Of a DNA stretch of 64,000 nt, positions 35,522 to 47,118 are shown in pieces. The stretch spans positions 3,782,001 through 3,846,000 of the forward strand of contig NC_085885.1 of NCBI RefSeq assembly GCF_035222275.1, given 5' to 3'. Position 1 is the first letter of the stretch; each line of letters starts with the position of its first letter. The notes below the pieces were generated by a model that ran no database searches, had not been told where the DNA came from, and saw only the letters and a program-made list of their open reading frames with translations. This DNA comes from Podospora bellae-mahoneyi. Lineage: Eukaryota; Ascomycota; Sordariomycetes; Sordariales; Podosporaceae. Made by a program: the position numbers and the translations under genes.

Positions 35522-35889
35522 TAGCACGCGTTTTCTCTTCCCCATTCAGCCTTAACAGAATCGTGGCTATGAATGTAGTTTCCCACTGATATTAAAAATC
35601 CATCATAGGTAGGTAGTTTTGCCCCCTTCCGTCATGGTCTTCTTGTGTTGATAACAGGAAAAAAAAGGACAGAACGTTTGTCATACAACAACATACCTAA
35701 GCTAATGTACCAAGGTAAGGTAGGTTACCCCTCCCTCTCCAGCTCCCCGGTTACATCACCCGCCGGCGCTAAGTTCCCCACTTCGGAGGTTCACCGGATG
35801 CCTTTCTTCTCATCATCCGACACATCATCCCACCAACCTCAGCACCCATTTCAACCTTCAGATCAGGTCAGGCCCCCAAGAGCTTCAAC
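35522..35889. other. intergenic, promoter side of methyltransferase
   Basis: No gene seen; C-rich tracts close to the next start may be promoter sequence. Confidence 0.55.
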
Positions 35890-36624
35890 ATGACAGAGCC
35901 CAACCAAACCCGCTTCAACCAAGAAGCCGCAAACTGGGACTCCAACCCCTCGGTCGTCCTCGCCACTGAACTTGCCGTCGAATCGTACCTCCCTTTCTGC
36001 AGCGCCTCGTTTGATATCCTCGATTTGGGCTGCGGGACAGGCCTTTTGTCTCTCCTTCTCGCTCCTCATGTGAGATCGATCACAGCAGTTGATTCGGCCT
36101 CGGGAATGATCGATGTCCTCACAGCCAAGCTTTCTTCCTCTGGCTCTCACCAAAACGTCAAAAATGTTCTCGCTGTGTGCGCACTTTTGCAGGATCCGGA
36201 TGATGCAAGGCTTCAAATCGACCCGTTGACAAAAGCCACCCTGGGATCTGAGACACGGGCGAGGACATTTGACCTTGTGGTATCGCATCTGGTGTTGCAC
36301 CATATCCCGGATCTGGCGGCCGTTTTCAAGACGATTTACGGGTTGCTGAAACCGGGAGGCAAAGTTGCGGTGACTGACTTTGAGGACTTTGGGCCCGAGG
36401 CGAGGAAGTTTCATCCCGAGAGCAAGATGGATGGGGTGGAGAGGCATGGGATCAAAAGAGAGGATATTCAGAAGATCATCGAAGAGGCTGGATTTGAGAG
36501 CGTGACGGTGGAAACAGCATTCGAGTTGCCCAAGAGGGTGGAGAGTGAGCCTGGAAAGGGGGATATTGAGAGCGGGCCGACAAAGGTTTTCCCTTTTCTT
36601 ATCTGCAGCGGCACGAAGCCATGA
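35890..36624 (+). CDS. SAM-dependent class I methyltransferase
   Basis: Single exon of 244 residues. Motif I (ILDLGCGTGLLSLLLA, about 43-58) binds S-adenosylmethionine. The acidic end of strand 2 is seen in ITAVDSASGM. Motif post-II (FDLVVSHLVLHHIPD) and motif III (LLKPGGKVAVTDF) follow in the right order and spacing for a UbiE/Methyltransf_11-type enzyme. It is full length for the family, with no targeting signal. The substrate is unknown; small-molecule methylation is the usual role. The N-terminus (RFNQEAANWDSNP) matches the family start, which supports the ATG. Confidence 0.93.
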   Translation: MTEPNQTRFNQEAANWDSNPSVVLATELAVESYLPFCSASFDILDLGCGTGLLSLLLAPHVRSITAVDSASGMIDVLTAKLSSSGSHQNVKNVLAVCALLQDPDDARLQIDPLTKATLGSETRARTFDLVVSHLVLHHIPDLAAVFKTIYGLLKPGGKVAVTDFEDFGPEARKFHPESKMDGVERHGIKREDIQKIIEEAGFESVTVETAFELPKRVESEPGKGDIESGPTKVFPFLICSGTKP

Positions 36625-37017
36625 TTTTCAGTGGACCATGAGAGGAAATGGACAGGCAAATGCTTTCACCATTGTTGGCAGTCCTGTCAGTGAGTGTGTG
36701 AACGACTATTCAAAGAGAAGAACGACGCTGCTCGTGTGCTTCAAATCCAACCTGCTTCTTCATTCTCGTTGCCAGGTTCTCTTTCCTGCAGTTGATCTGA
36801 CGGTTACCTAGAGAGGCAAGTGCTCCTAGAACTGGTTGCGAAGTGGCCGACATACTACCAGAAGGGGCGCCCCAGATGTCGGCTCGTGTTTAGCCTCCGA
36901 CCAGTCCCATTCCATCCCATCAGCTCCAGAACACATCATCTAATCCAACCTTTGTCCACACCCCATCATCAGCACATACCCTCCCAGTCTCCCACGGAAG
37001 CCAGTCAACCTACAACC
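36625..37017. other. intergenic, no gene seen
   Basis: About 390 bp between two forward-strand genes; no features recognised. Confidence 0.55.
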
Positions 37018-37656
37018 ATGCCAACCGACCTGCGGGATGTTACGAAGCCTCCTGGCTGTTCAGGCGGCCCCCCTGGACCATCGCCTTTTGTACCAGACAC
37101 CAAAAAGATAACGCCAGTTCATGAGCCATATGTTCCAGGCGTCACATTCAGAAACCCATTCAACGAGGACCCTCAAACCCGAGCAAGGCGTGACGCACAG
37201 GATTTTATCGAGCACCAACGCAAAGATTGGGAAAACGCAACGAAAAGGGCAAAGCAAGAGTGGGACGCGCTCTTTGAGAAGCAACGGCCTGAACAGCCCG
37301 AACAGCCCGAACAGAGACGGACACGTCCATGTGACAGCGGTACCAACGACCGCATCAACTTCGACCGCCCCTCCCGCCGCGCCTCGTCCAGCAAGTCCAA
37401 CAACCACAACATCCTCAAGCGCTTCTCCCCCGCACCCTCGGGCAAATCCAAATCCTCCACCGCTCACACCAAAAGCTCCCGCAGCCAGAAGTTCAGAGAT
37501 GGCACCAAAAAGATAGCCGAGAGCGTGAAATCCCAGTCCAAGTCTGTGCTTGGCAAAATAAAGAAATTCGGGTCCTGGTTCAAGAAGAGGCTGGGCAACA
37601 ACAAGAAGAAGCAGAAGAGGAAGCCGAGCAGGAAGAGGAAGCAAAAGACAGCTTGA
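37018..37656 (+). CDS. hypothetical basic low-complexity protein
   Basis: 212 residues from ATG 37018 (ACAACCATGCC); the open frame extends upstream but has no better start. The N-terminal third is Pro-rich, the middle has a coiled-coil-like charged stretch (QDFIEHQRKDWENATKRAKQ) and a PEQPEQPEQ triplet repeat. The C-terminal 90 residues are Ser/Lys-rich and end in dense basic runs (KKKQKRKPSRKRKQK) that look like nuclear or nucleolar localisation signals. No family was recognised. A nuclear or nucleic-acid-binding role is a guess from charge alone. Confidence 0.55.
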   Translation: MPTDLRDVTKPPGCSGGPPGPSPFVPDTKKITPVHEPYVPGVTFRNPFNEDPQTRARRDAQDFIEHQRKDWENATKRAKQEWDALFEKQRPEQPEQPEQRRTRPCDSGTNDRINFDRPSRRASSSKSNNHNILKRFSPAPSGKSKSSTAHTKSSRSQKFRDGTKKIAESVKSQSKSVLGKIKKFGSWFKKRLGNNKKKQKRKPSRKRKQKTA

Positions 37657-38290
37657 TGTTCAAGCTGGAGGGTGCAGCTGGAGAATCCGACGGATGCGGG
37701 GGTGGTTTGGCAAGAAATAAACAATGACCTGGGTTGAACTCGCTCAAGGCTTACAGACACAGAGACTTGAGATTGGAATCGACACTCCTGTTCTGCTGCT
37801 GTCGTATGATGCGGCAGACAATCTGTATACAACAGCAAGCATGCAGTAAGAGGTAGATATTTGGTAAAGGCTGGATAGGGTACATTCAGGGGTAATAATA
37901 CCTTCGACAAGAACGCTCTCTATCTGATGTAATGTGCCTTGAAATAGGACGGCACTCTTTACCCGCAAACTGCCAGATTACACTCAACATTAAAGCTAGT
38001 CTACTACTACATCGAACTATAAGGATATATACCTGTGACTTGAAGCACCAAGAAAGATAATAAAAAACGCGAAGAGCATCATCCAGGAGCAAACTGGCGA
38101 TCAACAAGGCTGACGATGCTGATGAAGATGATACAAGAATAAAAATACGTTCCGCCCTTGCAAAGAAGCCCTCTTCCTTTTCCAAAACACAGATGACACC
38201 CGGTATGCAAACTCTCTGAACCCTTATCCCAAATGCATGCATGTGTGTGTGTGTGGGTGTGTGTGAGTGTGTGTGGGTGTGTAGACAACT
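37657..38290. other. convergent intergenic region with GT microsatellite
   Basis: 3' flanks of two convergent genes. Apart from the GT-rich tract near 38242-38282 nothing was recognised. Confidence 0.6.
38242..38282. repeat. (GT)n microsatellite
   Basis: Interrupted run of TG dinucleotides with a few GGGT and GAGT variants, just beyond the hydrolase stop codon. Confidence 0.9.
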
Positions 38291-41200
38291 TCATCTCGCC
38301 TGTCCAATCGTCCCTCTTCTTCCTCTCCCCTCTTCTCTCCGCGTGGTCGCACCTGTGACTCTGCTCCACTCCTCCCACTCCTGGCTGATCTCCATCAGCA
38401 CTCCGCCCATGACCTGGGCACTCGCCATCAAACCGTGGCCCTCGCCCTCGAGCACCCGCACCTCACACCGGCGCATGGTCTTGCCCAGCCATCTGACATT
38501 ATCGACGGGCACGCGCGTGTCGCGGCTGCCGTGGTGGATAATCACCGGTCGGGTGATGTCGACGTACCGGAAGCCAATCGTGTGGCGCCGCTCGAGGCAC
38601 ACAAGCAAATCGACGGCGGGGTTGGCTCCGGTGGTGGCCAGCTGCCAAATGGAATGCGTCAGCCGGTTGTCGTACAGCTCCTGTCTTTCACGGTCAGCCA
38701 GCTGCGAGGTAGCAAGCGCCGCTGCCGCCGACAGGAGATCCTCCTTGTCCGAAGTCCGCCGGTTTCCTTGCTGTGTCGAGTTGGACCGATTGTGACGGTG
38801 ACCCATGTTATCGCCGCAGGTAGGGTTCGTCCCCGTTGGTTTTACGTGGTCCATGTACTCGTCGGCCGCCGGAATCTGAGCGGCGCCCTTGGACCCGTCA
38901 TCGTGCATGCGGTTCTCCTTATTGTCCGCACCATGTGACGAGCTTTTGGATTGCTCCTTGCTCTCCCTGGCCGCGTTATTCTTCCTCTCTCGCCGTGCTC
39001 GCTTTTGCTTCGGTAGAGAGCTAGTGATGCTGGAACTGGTGGCCGTCATGAAGCTGCTGTTGGCGGCCTTGAGAATAGGGGTAGGGAGGGCGCGCAATAT
39101 CCGTTGGCTTGTGGGGATGGCATTTGTTGGTGGTAAAGGCGTCTGCGCGCTCGATCCTATGACATTCATTTGCGACGGTGGAATCCATGGCGCCAAGAGG
39201 TGTATCCTGCCACGAATGTGTTGGGGCATACGAAGTGCCGTGGCCAGCGCGTAGATGGCTCCGGCTGAATGGGCTAGAATGGAGAACTTGGTGATTTTGA
39301 GCGATTGGCAGATTGCATAAACATCATCTGAACGCAGTTAGTATCAGCCTCAGCTAGACTAGAAAGTGATAGAAAATAACATACCGGGCCAGCCCAAAGG
39401 TGTTGCAGTCCCCTCAGCGTATGGCTCGCTGTCTCCCACGCCAGGGCGGTCTGGGGTGATCAGCCGGAGCTTGAGGGTCAATGCCAGCTCATCATAAAAC
39501 GCCGTGATATATCTCGTCAGCCCCATGCCGACACAGCAAAACACAGCGCTTCCATTCGGGTCGCCAACCTCACTAAAGCTGATGACACGTCCCGTCTGTG
39601 GGTGCCGAATCTTTTGGCTCAGCCGAGGGCTACAAAGGTAGCTTTCCACCGCATCGTCGATACTATCCGCGCTCGGTGGTCGCTCGTACGCAATGTGTGG
39701 GTGGTCACCTTTCGAATGGCTCGATGCACGATGATCCAAGGCCTTGTCGGGGGTCGGACTTGGGGCTCCAGAGAGTCTCTTGAGCCGAGTGCTGCTCCGC
39801 TTCGACTTAACAGCGACACCACCGCCCTCGCTTGCGTATCCACCAAAAGGATCAGGGGTGGTTCTGCCGGATCGTCGTCGTTTCGCATCGGTGCTGGTCT
39901 CGCGGTCTCTGCGGCGTCCTTGAGCAATGGCCGGTGACGGTGCGCCGTCGTCGAGGGGCTCCAAATCAGGAAACATGCTGGCCATGGGCGTTACAGGAGG
40001 GGCGCTGTGTACTTCAGGTTGAAGCCTGTCCGAGCTGTACTGCGGGATGTCGGCGGAAAGCCTCAGAGGATCGAGCGGCTTCTGTCTGGAGTTTCGTGAC
40101 TTTGTGTCGTCAAAAAAGGTACGGCCCTCGGAGCCTTGCTCTTCAAGCTCGGGGATAGTCCCGCTTTCACGCTTTGAGTTCCGCGAGGCACGGGTAGAGG
40201 AGCGCTTAGCACCACTTCCCGTCTTCCTCAGGGATGAGTCTCTGGTAGGGATGGCCCTTGGACTGGAAAGCGTGCTGCTCAGACCGTCTCTGCCAAGGTC
40301 GAGGTTCGTTTCCTCGTTGATTATGGACTCGGCCGAAAATGGATCCAGTCGCGGTGTTGTGCTTCCACTCGGGGGGTTATATCCTGGAGTGCCGTAGCTG
40401 GTTCTCTTCTTGTCGGCTTCCTTTTCTCGCAGGATTTCCTTGCTGCTCATATACTTGAGGCTGCGCTGACTTCGTCCGTTCTTCCAGCCCCAGCTTTCAA
40501 AGGACCGCTGCTTTCTGAGTCCGTGTCCTTCGGGGCCCGGTGAGACGGGCTCGTTCCTGGTTTCGACACTGAGCTTCCCGAAGCTGTTGCCGATGCTCTC
40601 TGCTCCTCCCGATGTCAATGATCCCTTGCTTGACGGCCGAGACAAGGCACTGCTGCTCCCTCGTGACAGGAGGCCCTTTAATCCGCCAGAACTCTCCCTC
40701 GGGCCGGCGCTCTTCGGAGACTTGGGTGCTGTGAGTACAGACAGGCCACTTGGGGGCTTGGAGGTCCGGATCACCGGAGGGCTCGCAGCAAGTTCATCTA
40801 ACGGCACATCCTCCTCTCTGAGATCTCCCAAGGACGGTTTGGAAAAGGCGCCGTAGTCGACGCCAAACGAACCACCGCCGGCGGCCTGTGTGGGCGACCC
40901 GGGAAAGGAGATGCTGATGGGGCTTCCTGGTCCGATGGGCGCGAGGTAGGACGGGCTGTCAAAGTGGTTGCTGAGCGGCCTCGATATGGCCGACAGGGAT
41001 GTGATGAGGGACGATATTACTTCGGGTGACGCAGGCGTGGGTGGGGCGGTGATGGTGTGTTCAGAGTCTCGTCCTCTTTCTTTGGGTTTGGGGTAACGGT
41101 TGGCGTAAACCTGTCGGTCTCGGTCGGTCCAGTCGGCAAAGATGTCGGGTTCTCGATCGCGCCTCGAGTCGAGGATAGGAGGAGGGTCGAGGGCGAGACG

Positions 41201-41302
41201 GCGGGATTCAGAATTACGAGGACGGTCTCGCTCGCGGGACTTGCGGGGAATTGCAGGCGGTGGTGGTACGACGGACGACAACTCCAGGTGGTGGTGGTCC
41301 AT
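38291..41302 (-). CDS. alpha/beta-hydrolase with long disordered N-terminal half
   Basis: Two exons (41302-39385 and 39327-38291) give 984 residues. Residues 1-560 are rich in Ser, Pro, Arg and Gly with no fold in sight. The alpha/beta-hydrolase core starts near GRVISFSEVGDPNGSAVFCCVG (about 575), with LRLITPDRPGVGDSEP, then the nucleophile elbow LAHSAGAI in exon 2. The catalytic Asp is likely in HHGSRDTRVPVDN, and the His in VLEGEGHGLM. A low-complexity insert of about 110 residues separates the lid region from the last strands, as seen in large fungal hydrolases of this kind. The substrate is unknown. The 57-nt intron (GTATGT, CTAAC, TTCAG) ends just before the nucleophile exon. Confidence 0.9.
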
Positions 41303-42489
41303 GGTGGCGGAGGCAGAGGGCGGCGGGCGCGGCGCGGGACGAGGGGCTAGGTATTAACGTTCGGGGCCAACCTGGTTGACGGGCAGGCTAATGTGTTGAG
41401 ACGCTCTCCTGCAGGACGAAGCGATCGCCGGTCGAAACGGAAAACGTCACGGTACCGGGAAACTCCCCTCTGGCCAACGGTGGCTTGCAGACGCGAGGAG
41501 GTCCTTGGTCAAAGCCCACACGCGCTAGACAAGCAGCATCGTTGGAAGAAAAGAGGGAGAGGAGTAGCGAGGAGAGTCGCCAAGCGGGGATGGCGCAGGA
41601 CAGTCAGCACAACGAGACCTGTGTGGTTGCGACGACTGGAATTGACTTTTTCGATTTGATGAACCCCCCCAAAAAAATAACAGCCGGGCCGTGCGCTTCA
41701 AGGGTCAGCTGGACAAATAAGAGTATCTTACGAGGACATAACAGATGGGTAATGTTATTATTTGCCTGCTGGAAACCCCCAGGCAGCTAACTCCAGCATG
41801 ATGGAGAGAGAGAGAGAGAGAGAAAAAAAAGAAATACTTTATTACTTCTGCAGGAATAAGGAATCACAGTACGGTGTCACGGTGCTCTGGCCTCTCGCGC
41901 GCCTTGTGGTCTTGTGGTCCCCGGGCCCCTGAATTGGCTGGTCCATCCAATTGGGACCCTGAAAGCAGCTGTGGGAGCACGGGCCATCTGCAATCTGCAT
42001 GCACCTGCCCCTCCCTTTCCCCACGCGTGCATTTCAAGTGCCCCGTCTCCCCTGATTGACCTTGAGAGGGAGCTCAACGAGAGTGAATGCTACCGTGCAG
42101 AAGAAGCGAGGACGATCTGATGGAATAGACAAGGTCAAGACGTTGCATTCTGAACTTGTTCTATCTCAAAGACCCACGTACTGGACCTCGGCAGCATCTT
42201 CTAATGGAAGATTGCCTCTTCTAGAAGACGAAGAGCGGGCCGTCCCTTTGCAGCTGGTGAAGCTCGTCGTCCTTCAGTTGACTCCCAGTCAACGCGAGAC
42301 AAGTGACACAGCCCGTTTTCGCTGTAGGGTTGCTTTTCTGTGGTGATCAATCATCACCGCATGGACCGTTCCCGACCATACAATCATGCTAGAAGAGTGT
42401 CGATCGAAGCCATTAAGATAAAATCATCACATGCTGCGGCTAGCAATCATAGATTTAAACTACCCCAGGTATTCCCAGAATCAAATACG
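41303..42489. other. intergenic, no protein gene seen
   Basis: Promoter region of the hydrolase. Contains a GA microsatellite near 41804-41822 with a poly-A tail; nothing else was recognised. Confidence 0.55.
41804..41822. repeat. (GA)n microsatellite
   Basis: About nine GA dinucleotides followed by an A-rich stretch. Confidence 0.9.
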
Positions 42490-42574
42490 GCGCGGTTAGT
42501 TTAGTGGTTAGAATCCTCGCTTCCCATCTCATGTGGACAAGCGAGGGACCCGGGTTCGAATCCCGGATCGCGCA
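42490..42574 (+). tRNA. tRNA-Gly (anticodon CCC) with 13-nt intron
   Basis: Acceptor stem GCGCGGT pairs with ATCGCGC, discriminator A. The anticodon stem is CTCGC/GCGAG and the loop TTCCCAA carries CCC. The 13-nt insert TCTCATGTGGACA sits one base after the anticodon, the standard place for eukaryotic tRNA introns. T-loop GGTTCGAATCC. Confidence 0.93.
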
Positions 42575-43204
42575 ATTGCGCCGTTTCTTTTGCATTTTTG
42601 GCTCTGTTCTTGACTCTCAGCTTAAGACCTGTTTCCATTTTGACCTCCAATACGGAGTATCGTCCACATCCAAAGATAAAGCAAAAAGATCAAACAAGTG
42701 TGAAATACTCAATTTTTCTTCGAAACAGCACTGATCTCAATTGCGGCGGTGTTTGATTGCAAGACTGCCATGTCATGGCACAGGGGGGCTCTTATCAGTC
42801 TTTTGCCAATGAAGGATTCCAATGATTATAGGGGCACAGGGGCTCCTCCGATTCTGCCTCTGTAGACCGCTCTCTATACAGAAAGCTCAACTGACGTCAT
42901 TAGCCCTCTTAAAAGACAGGGATGCTGACGACGAGTTGGGACTGCGTGCCAAGGAAGAGACAACAGTGCCTTGTGCTTCACTGGGCACAACTTCTTCTGA
43001 GAAAAGCAGAGCTAGATATGCTTTCACATATTCTTTTAATTGACTCGCCCCTTTTACCTCACTTGAACACGGCTCACAAGCTCAGTTGTTCTGCCGACAC
43101 ATAGAACCACTCAGCCTGCTCATAACTGCCCCTTGATTGTAGTCGACTCACTAGCTACCTTTCATGTTCACATAAGGGGCCACTCAATCTCACAAACAAA
43201 CGCT
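42575..43204. other. intergenic, no gene seen
   Basis: About 630 bp between the tRNA and the next protein gene; nothing recognised. Confidence 0.55.
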
Positions 43205-44344
43205 ATGGACATCCTCTTATCCCTCCCAATAGCCTCCTACTTCTTCTCTACCTCGGTCACATCATGGTCAACCTCACTCAACCTCCTCTTCTTCTACATG
43301 ACCTGGTCGACCCTGGTGCTCACTCACTCCCCCATCCAAATCGAACTCATCGGCACAACCGCCATCCGCCTCGTCTTTTGGCTGATACCATCCCTCTTAT
43401 TCCTGCTGTTCGATAATCTCATCCCCTCCGTCGCCCGAACAATAAAACACAACGGCGCATCCGCCCTGCCACCAACCGACTTCAAAACCCTCTCCAGACT
43501 TCTCGCCCTAGCCCTCTTCAACCTCGCTCTCGAAACCGCTGTTGAAGCTGGCCTGTCCCTCGGCCTCTCCCTCCTCCTCAAACAACCCGTCTTCCGCACC
43601 TCCACCACGCTTCCTCTCCCATGGCAAATAGCCAAGCAACTCGCCCTGCTGTTCACCCTTCGCGAGATACTCACCTACTACACCCACCGCTACTGGCTCC
43701 ACGGCACCCCCCCTCCCGCCCCGCCATCCACCATCAGCAAAAAGGTCAAGCTCCCCAAGGCACCCAAACCACGCTACCTCCCGTCACTGCACAAATCCTA
43801 CGCCCATCGATACCGCTCCCCTCCCTTTGCCCTCCAAGTCAGAGTCGACCACCCCTTTTCTTTTCTACTCCACCGTTTCGTGCCAACCTACCTCCCTGCT
43901 CTCGTCCTGCGTAATAACCTCCACCTGCTCACGTTTTTTGTGTTTCTCGCCCTCACGACGGCGGAAGAAACACTGTCGCATTCTTCCTACACCATCATCC
44001 CGGGCGTGATCATGGGTGGGATAACCAGGCGGACGTGCATGCACTACACGGGGAGGAAGCCAGGAAATTACGGGACGTGGGGGGTGTTGGATTGGGTCCA
44101 TGGGACTGGACTGGGGAAGAGGGATGTCTGGGATGATGTAAGGGATGAGGCGTCCAAGCATCAGCTGAGGGAGAGGGGGGAAGATCTGGTGGATGATGCC
44201 GGGGGCAAGGTGGAAAAGGCGTTGAGGAGGAGCAAGAGGAATTTGAACAGGAGTAAAAGCGGGAAGAGGGGGATGAGCAATAAGCGGGGGAAGGGGTGGA
44301 TGGTGGAGGATGAGGATAATTCGGAGGGGGATTGGGTGCCTTGA
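43205..44344 (+). CDS. fatty-acid hydroxylase/sterol desaturase superfamily membrane protein
   Basis: Single exon of 379 residues from ATG 43205. Several membrane segments in the N-terminal half (FFYMTWSTLVL, LVFWLIPSLLFLLF, LALALFNLALETAVEAGLSL). The di-iron His boxes typical of the ERG3/SUR2-like superfamily are seen in order: HRYWLH, HKSYAHRY, then the C-terminal HYTGRKPGNYG...DWVHGT. They would act on a lipid in the ER membrane. The tail after about residue 315 is very basic and Lys/Arg/Gly-rich, longer than in classical members. This could be one of the divergent fungal branches whose substrate is not known. Confidence 0.87.
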   Translation: MDILLSLPIASYFFSTSVTSWSTSLNLLFFYMTWSTLVLTHSPIQIELIGTTAIRLVFWLIPSLLFLLFDNLIPSVARTIKHNGASALPPTDFKTLSRLLALALFNLALETAVEAGLSLGLSLLLKQPVFRTSTTLPLPWQIAKQLALLFTLREILTYYTHRYWLHGTPPPAPPSTISKKVKLPKAPKPRYLPSLHKSYAHRYRSPPFALQVRVDHPFSFLLHRFVPTYLPALVLRNNLHLLTFFVFLALTTAEETLSHSSYTIIPGVIMGGITRRTCMHYTGRKPGNYGTWGVLDWVHGTGLGKRDVWDDVRDEASKHQLRERGEDLVDDAGGKVEKALRRSKRNLNRSKSGKRGMSNKRGKGWMVEDEDNSEGDWVP

Positions 44345-44590
44345 TTCTTAGATAAGCGACACGCGTAGGTAATCACGGTTGTAAATGAAGAAACGAAGCA
44401 ATGTATTGAACTTGATGACCCATCCGTGTATCCCTTGCATATCCCGCTGTCTTGAGTATGGCTCGGTCGATATCAGTACAGGTCTAGATCCAATATGCCC
44501 CCATGTGTATCACCGCCTGTCCCCCCACAAGTAACCCAACGCCGTTCCATGCAAAATTCTTAGCCAACTCCTCGCTGTCCCATCCCCGGC

Positions 44591-47118
44591 TTACGCCCAG
44601 CCTTTCTTGTCCTTGAACCACCGTAACGTCTCGGAGCCAGCCTTGACTCTGATCCCAAATCGTGCATCCAGCACGAAGCCCTCCCATCTGGACACCTTTT
44701 CCAGATATTGCTGACACTCTTCTGTTTTTGCTTTGCGGAAGTCTTCGGGATTGGCCTCTGGCCAGGCCTCGGGATCACAGACCTCCATCCAGGCAACCGA
44801 TGCCGCCTCGTAGTGAGCAGCGGCAAGGCAGTAATCGTCCCTCGTTGAACCCTTGAAAATGTTTCTAGTCATCCACATTAGTTTCTGAACAACCTGCAAA
44901 GATATCCGGTTCAAACATACCTGTCCATGCTGAGCAAAGGATCCACGAGAGCCCTTGCCTGCTTTCCCTGACCCAGCTGTCTCAGCAACGCACACTCCGC
45001 CAAAGCCGAAATAGCAAGCTCATCCTTTTCTTCCTTAATCTTGTTTAGCTTGTCCTTGGGAGCAGTACATCTTTCCCAGCTGAGATAGCCCCTCGCTCTT
45101 TCCAGCAAGAGAGCACCCATCCTCTTTGTTCCATTCCACAGGTAAATCATCTCAATGGCCGGACTGACGGCAATTACGTCGACCAGCTCCATGCCCAAAT
45201 TCTTCACCCTGTCCTCCCACTTCTGCAGCTTCCTGCAAGCAAACACCTCAAAGGGCAGTTGTCTCGCCATAAATCTCTTCTTCCCAGCCACGGTTGGCGC
45301 TTTCCTCAGATACTCCTCGGCAAGCTTCTTGTGTTTGGCCAGCTCCGTCTCCAGTACACTCTTCTCCTGCCCCTCAGCCGTCTTGAGCTTGTGGAACGCA
45401 TCTCTGTACATCTCCACCTCAGCACACCCAGCAATATAGTAATACAGCGCGTGGCTCCAGTTGTTCAGCTCGACGCATCTCAGAAAGTTGTCCTTCATAG
45501 ACGGCCAGTCCATCACATACATCGATGCCATGCTCAGCTCAAAGTTCATCAAGGCCGCCACCTGGCGCATCTTGCTGTCCATGTTGTTCTTGAGCGTCCC
45601 AATAGCCTCGTCGAGTTTCTTCTCGTTGGCGAGCATCCTCGCTTCTTCCAGTTTCCAGAGCCTCGAGTCCGGGTAGCGCTCTCTCATGGCAACCAACAAC
45701 GCGGCACACTTCTCCTTGGGGTAGCTGACAGCCTCGAGTTCTGACGAGGCGGCAGAGTCGCCGTCATCGATTTGCTCGAGCTCGTGGTCGGGCGGTAGGA
45801 TGTCTGCCATGCCGATAAATGTGTTGTAGTAAGTAAGAAGAAACAAACCAGCCATGGCCCCGTTGATGTTGGGGAACTTGGTGGCCTGCCAAAGCATACG
45901 CACCCCACGATCCCGGTCACCCTTGAAGCCAATCACATACAAGAGCTTCGAAAAGACAGGCGGAACCATGGAGATGATCAGGAGAAGCACGCCAAAGCAC
46001 ATGTTGGCGCCGCTGTGGACAAAGATATCCACGGTAGACTTGAACAGCGCCGTATCTGCGCCCGCGGCATTCATTTGCGCCAGCTGCGCGACGCTCGAAG
46101 GCGTCTGCGCGCCATCTTGTGGTGTGTCGATATCTTTGCCCTTGACAGATGGTGGTCGTGATTGAAGAGGTGTTTGGAAATTTTCCGGTGTTCCAGGAGA
46201 CGATGACGCCAGTTTTCCGAGTTTCTCATCCAGTACAGCCGTGTCGTCGGCTTTTGGTTTCGTGCCTGCCCCCTTCTCGTCCGTCTCTTCGGGTATCGGG
46301 GTGGGTGGATCTTCAAGGTCGGCGAATTCGGACTCGTCAAATGTGCCCGGCATGGGATCCTCGGAGAAGCTCGTCCTCCTCCCAGAAGCAGTTCTCCCCG
46401 CTGGTGGCCGCGCGGAAGCCTCGGAAGAAACACCATTGACTGAGTCAAGGTACTGCTGTTCGGCCGTCATGATCCCTTCCAACGTGACAAATGCCTTGCG
46501 CAGCTTGTAAAACCCCTTGATGCCCTCAGTCAAACTCTCATGCATGACGGCAACAACAGCATTCATCAGCTGCGCCTCGGCATGAACAAGCGCAAACTCC
46601 GAACCAGGAGGGTAGATGTTGCTTGTCCCTTCCTCTGCCGGGCCAGTAGGCTTCGCAGCAGACGAATACCAATACCCAGCCGAAGCCGTACCATTGGCTT
46701 TGGCCGCCTCCTTCTCGGCCTTTGTCTTGTCATCCCAAGCCCTGGCTTCCGTTGCATTCAGCCTAGTTGCGGCCTCGTTCATGATATCCTTTTCGAAACT
46801 GAGAATGCTCCTCATAAACGTCGAAACTCCCATTCCGAGGGCGTGGAAGGTTGAGGAGTCTTCCCGCATGCGCAGTCGCACCTCTGCCCCCTCGATATCG
46901 TCATTCATTATCAGACCGGCGGCCACCATGGCATCCTCCATGTCCTGAATTTCTTGCTCATTTTCGGAAACGGTTCCCTTTTTCTTCTTGCTAGCGAACT
47001 TGGCGCCATTGAGAGAATGGGTGCTTGTCGTGGGACTCGACACTGTACTTGGAGGTTTCGTAGACGATTTGGAGGCTGGGGCAGCAGAGCCGCGGAACCA
47101 CGATCGAAGGCCCGACAT
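44591..47118 (-). CDS. IML2: IML2/TTC39-like TPR protein (inclusion body clearance)
   Basis: Two exons (47118-44921 and 44864-44591) give 823 residues. The ATG at 47118 ([15 protein letters not shown]) matches family starts; the longer upstream frame does not. The N-terminal family block ([15 protein letters not shown]) is followed by [23 protein letters not shown] and an amphipathic/hydrophobic region around [27 protein letters not shown]. The C-terminal half is a helical repeat solenoid ([29 protein letters not shown]). In yeast Iml2 helps clear lipid-linked protein inclusions and sits on lipid droplets and in the cytoplasm. The small C-terminal exon joins at Arg in SMDR|NIFKG. Confidence 0.92.
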
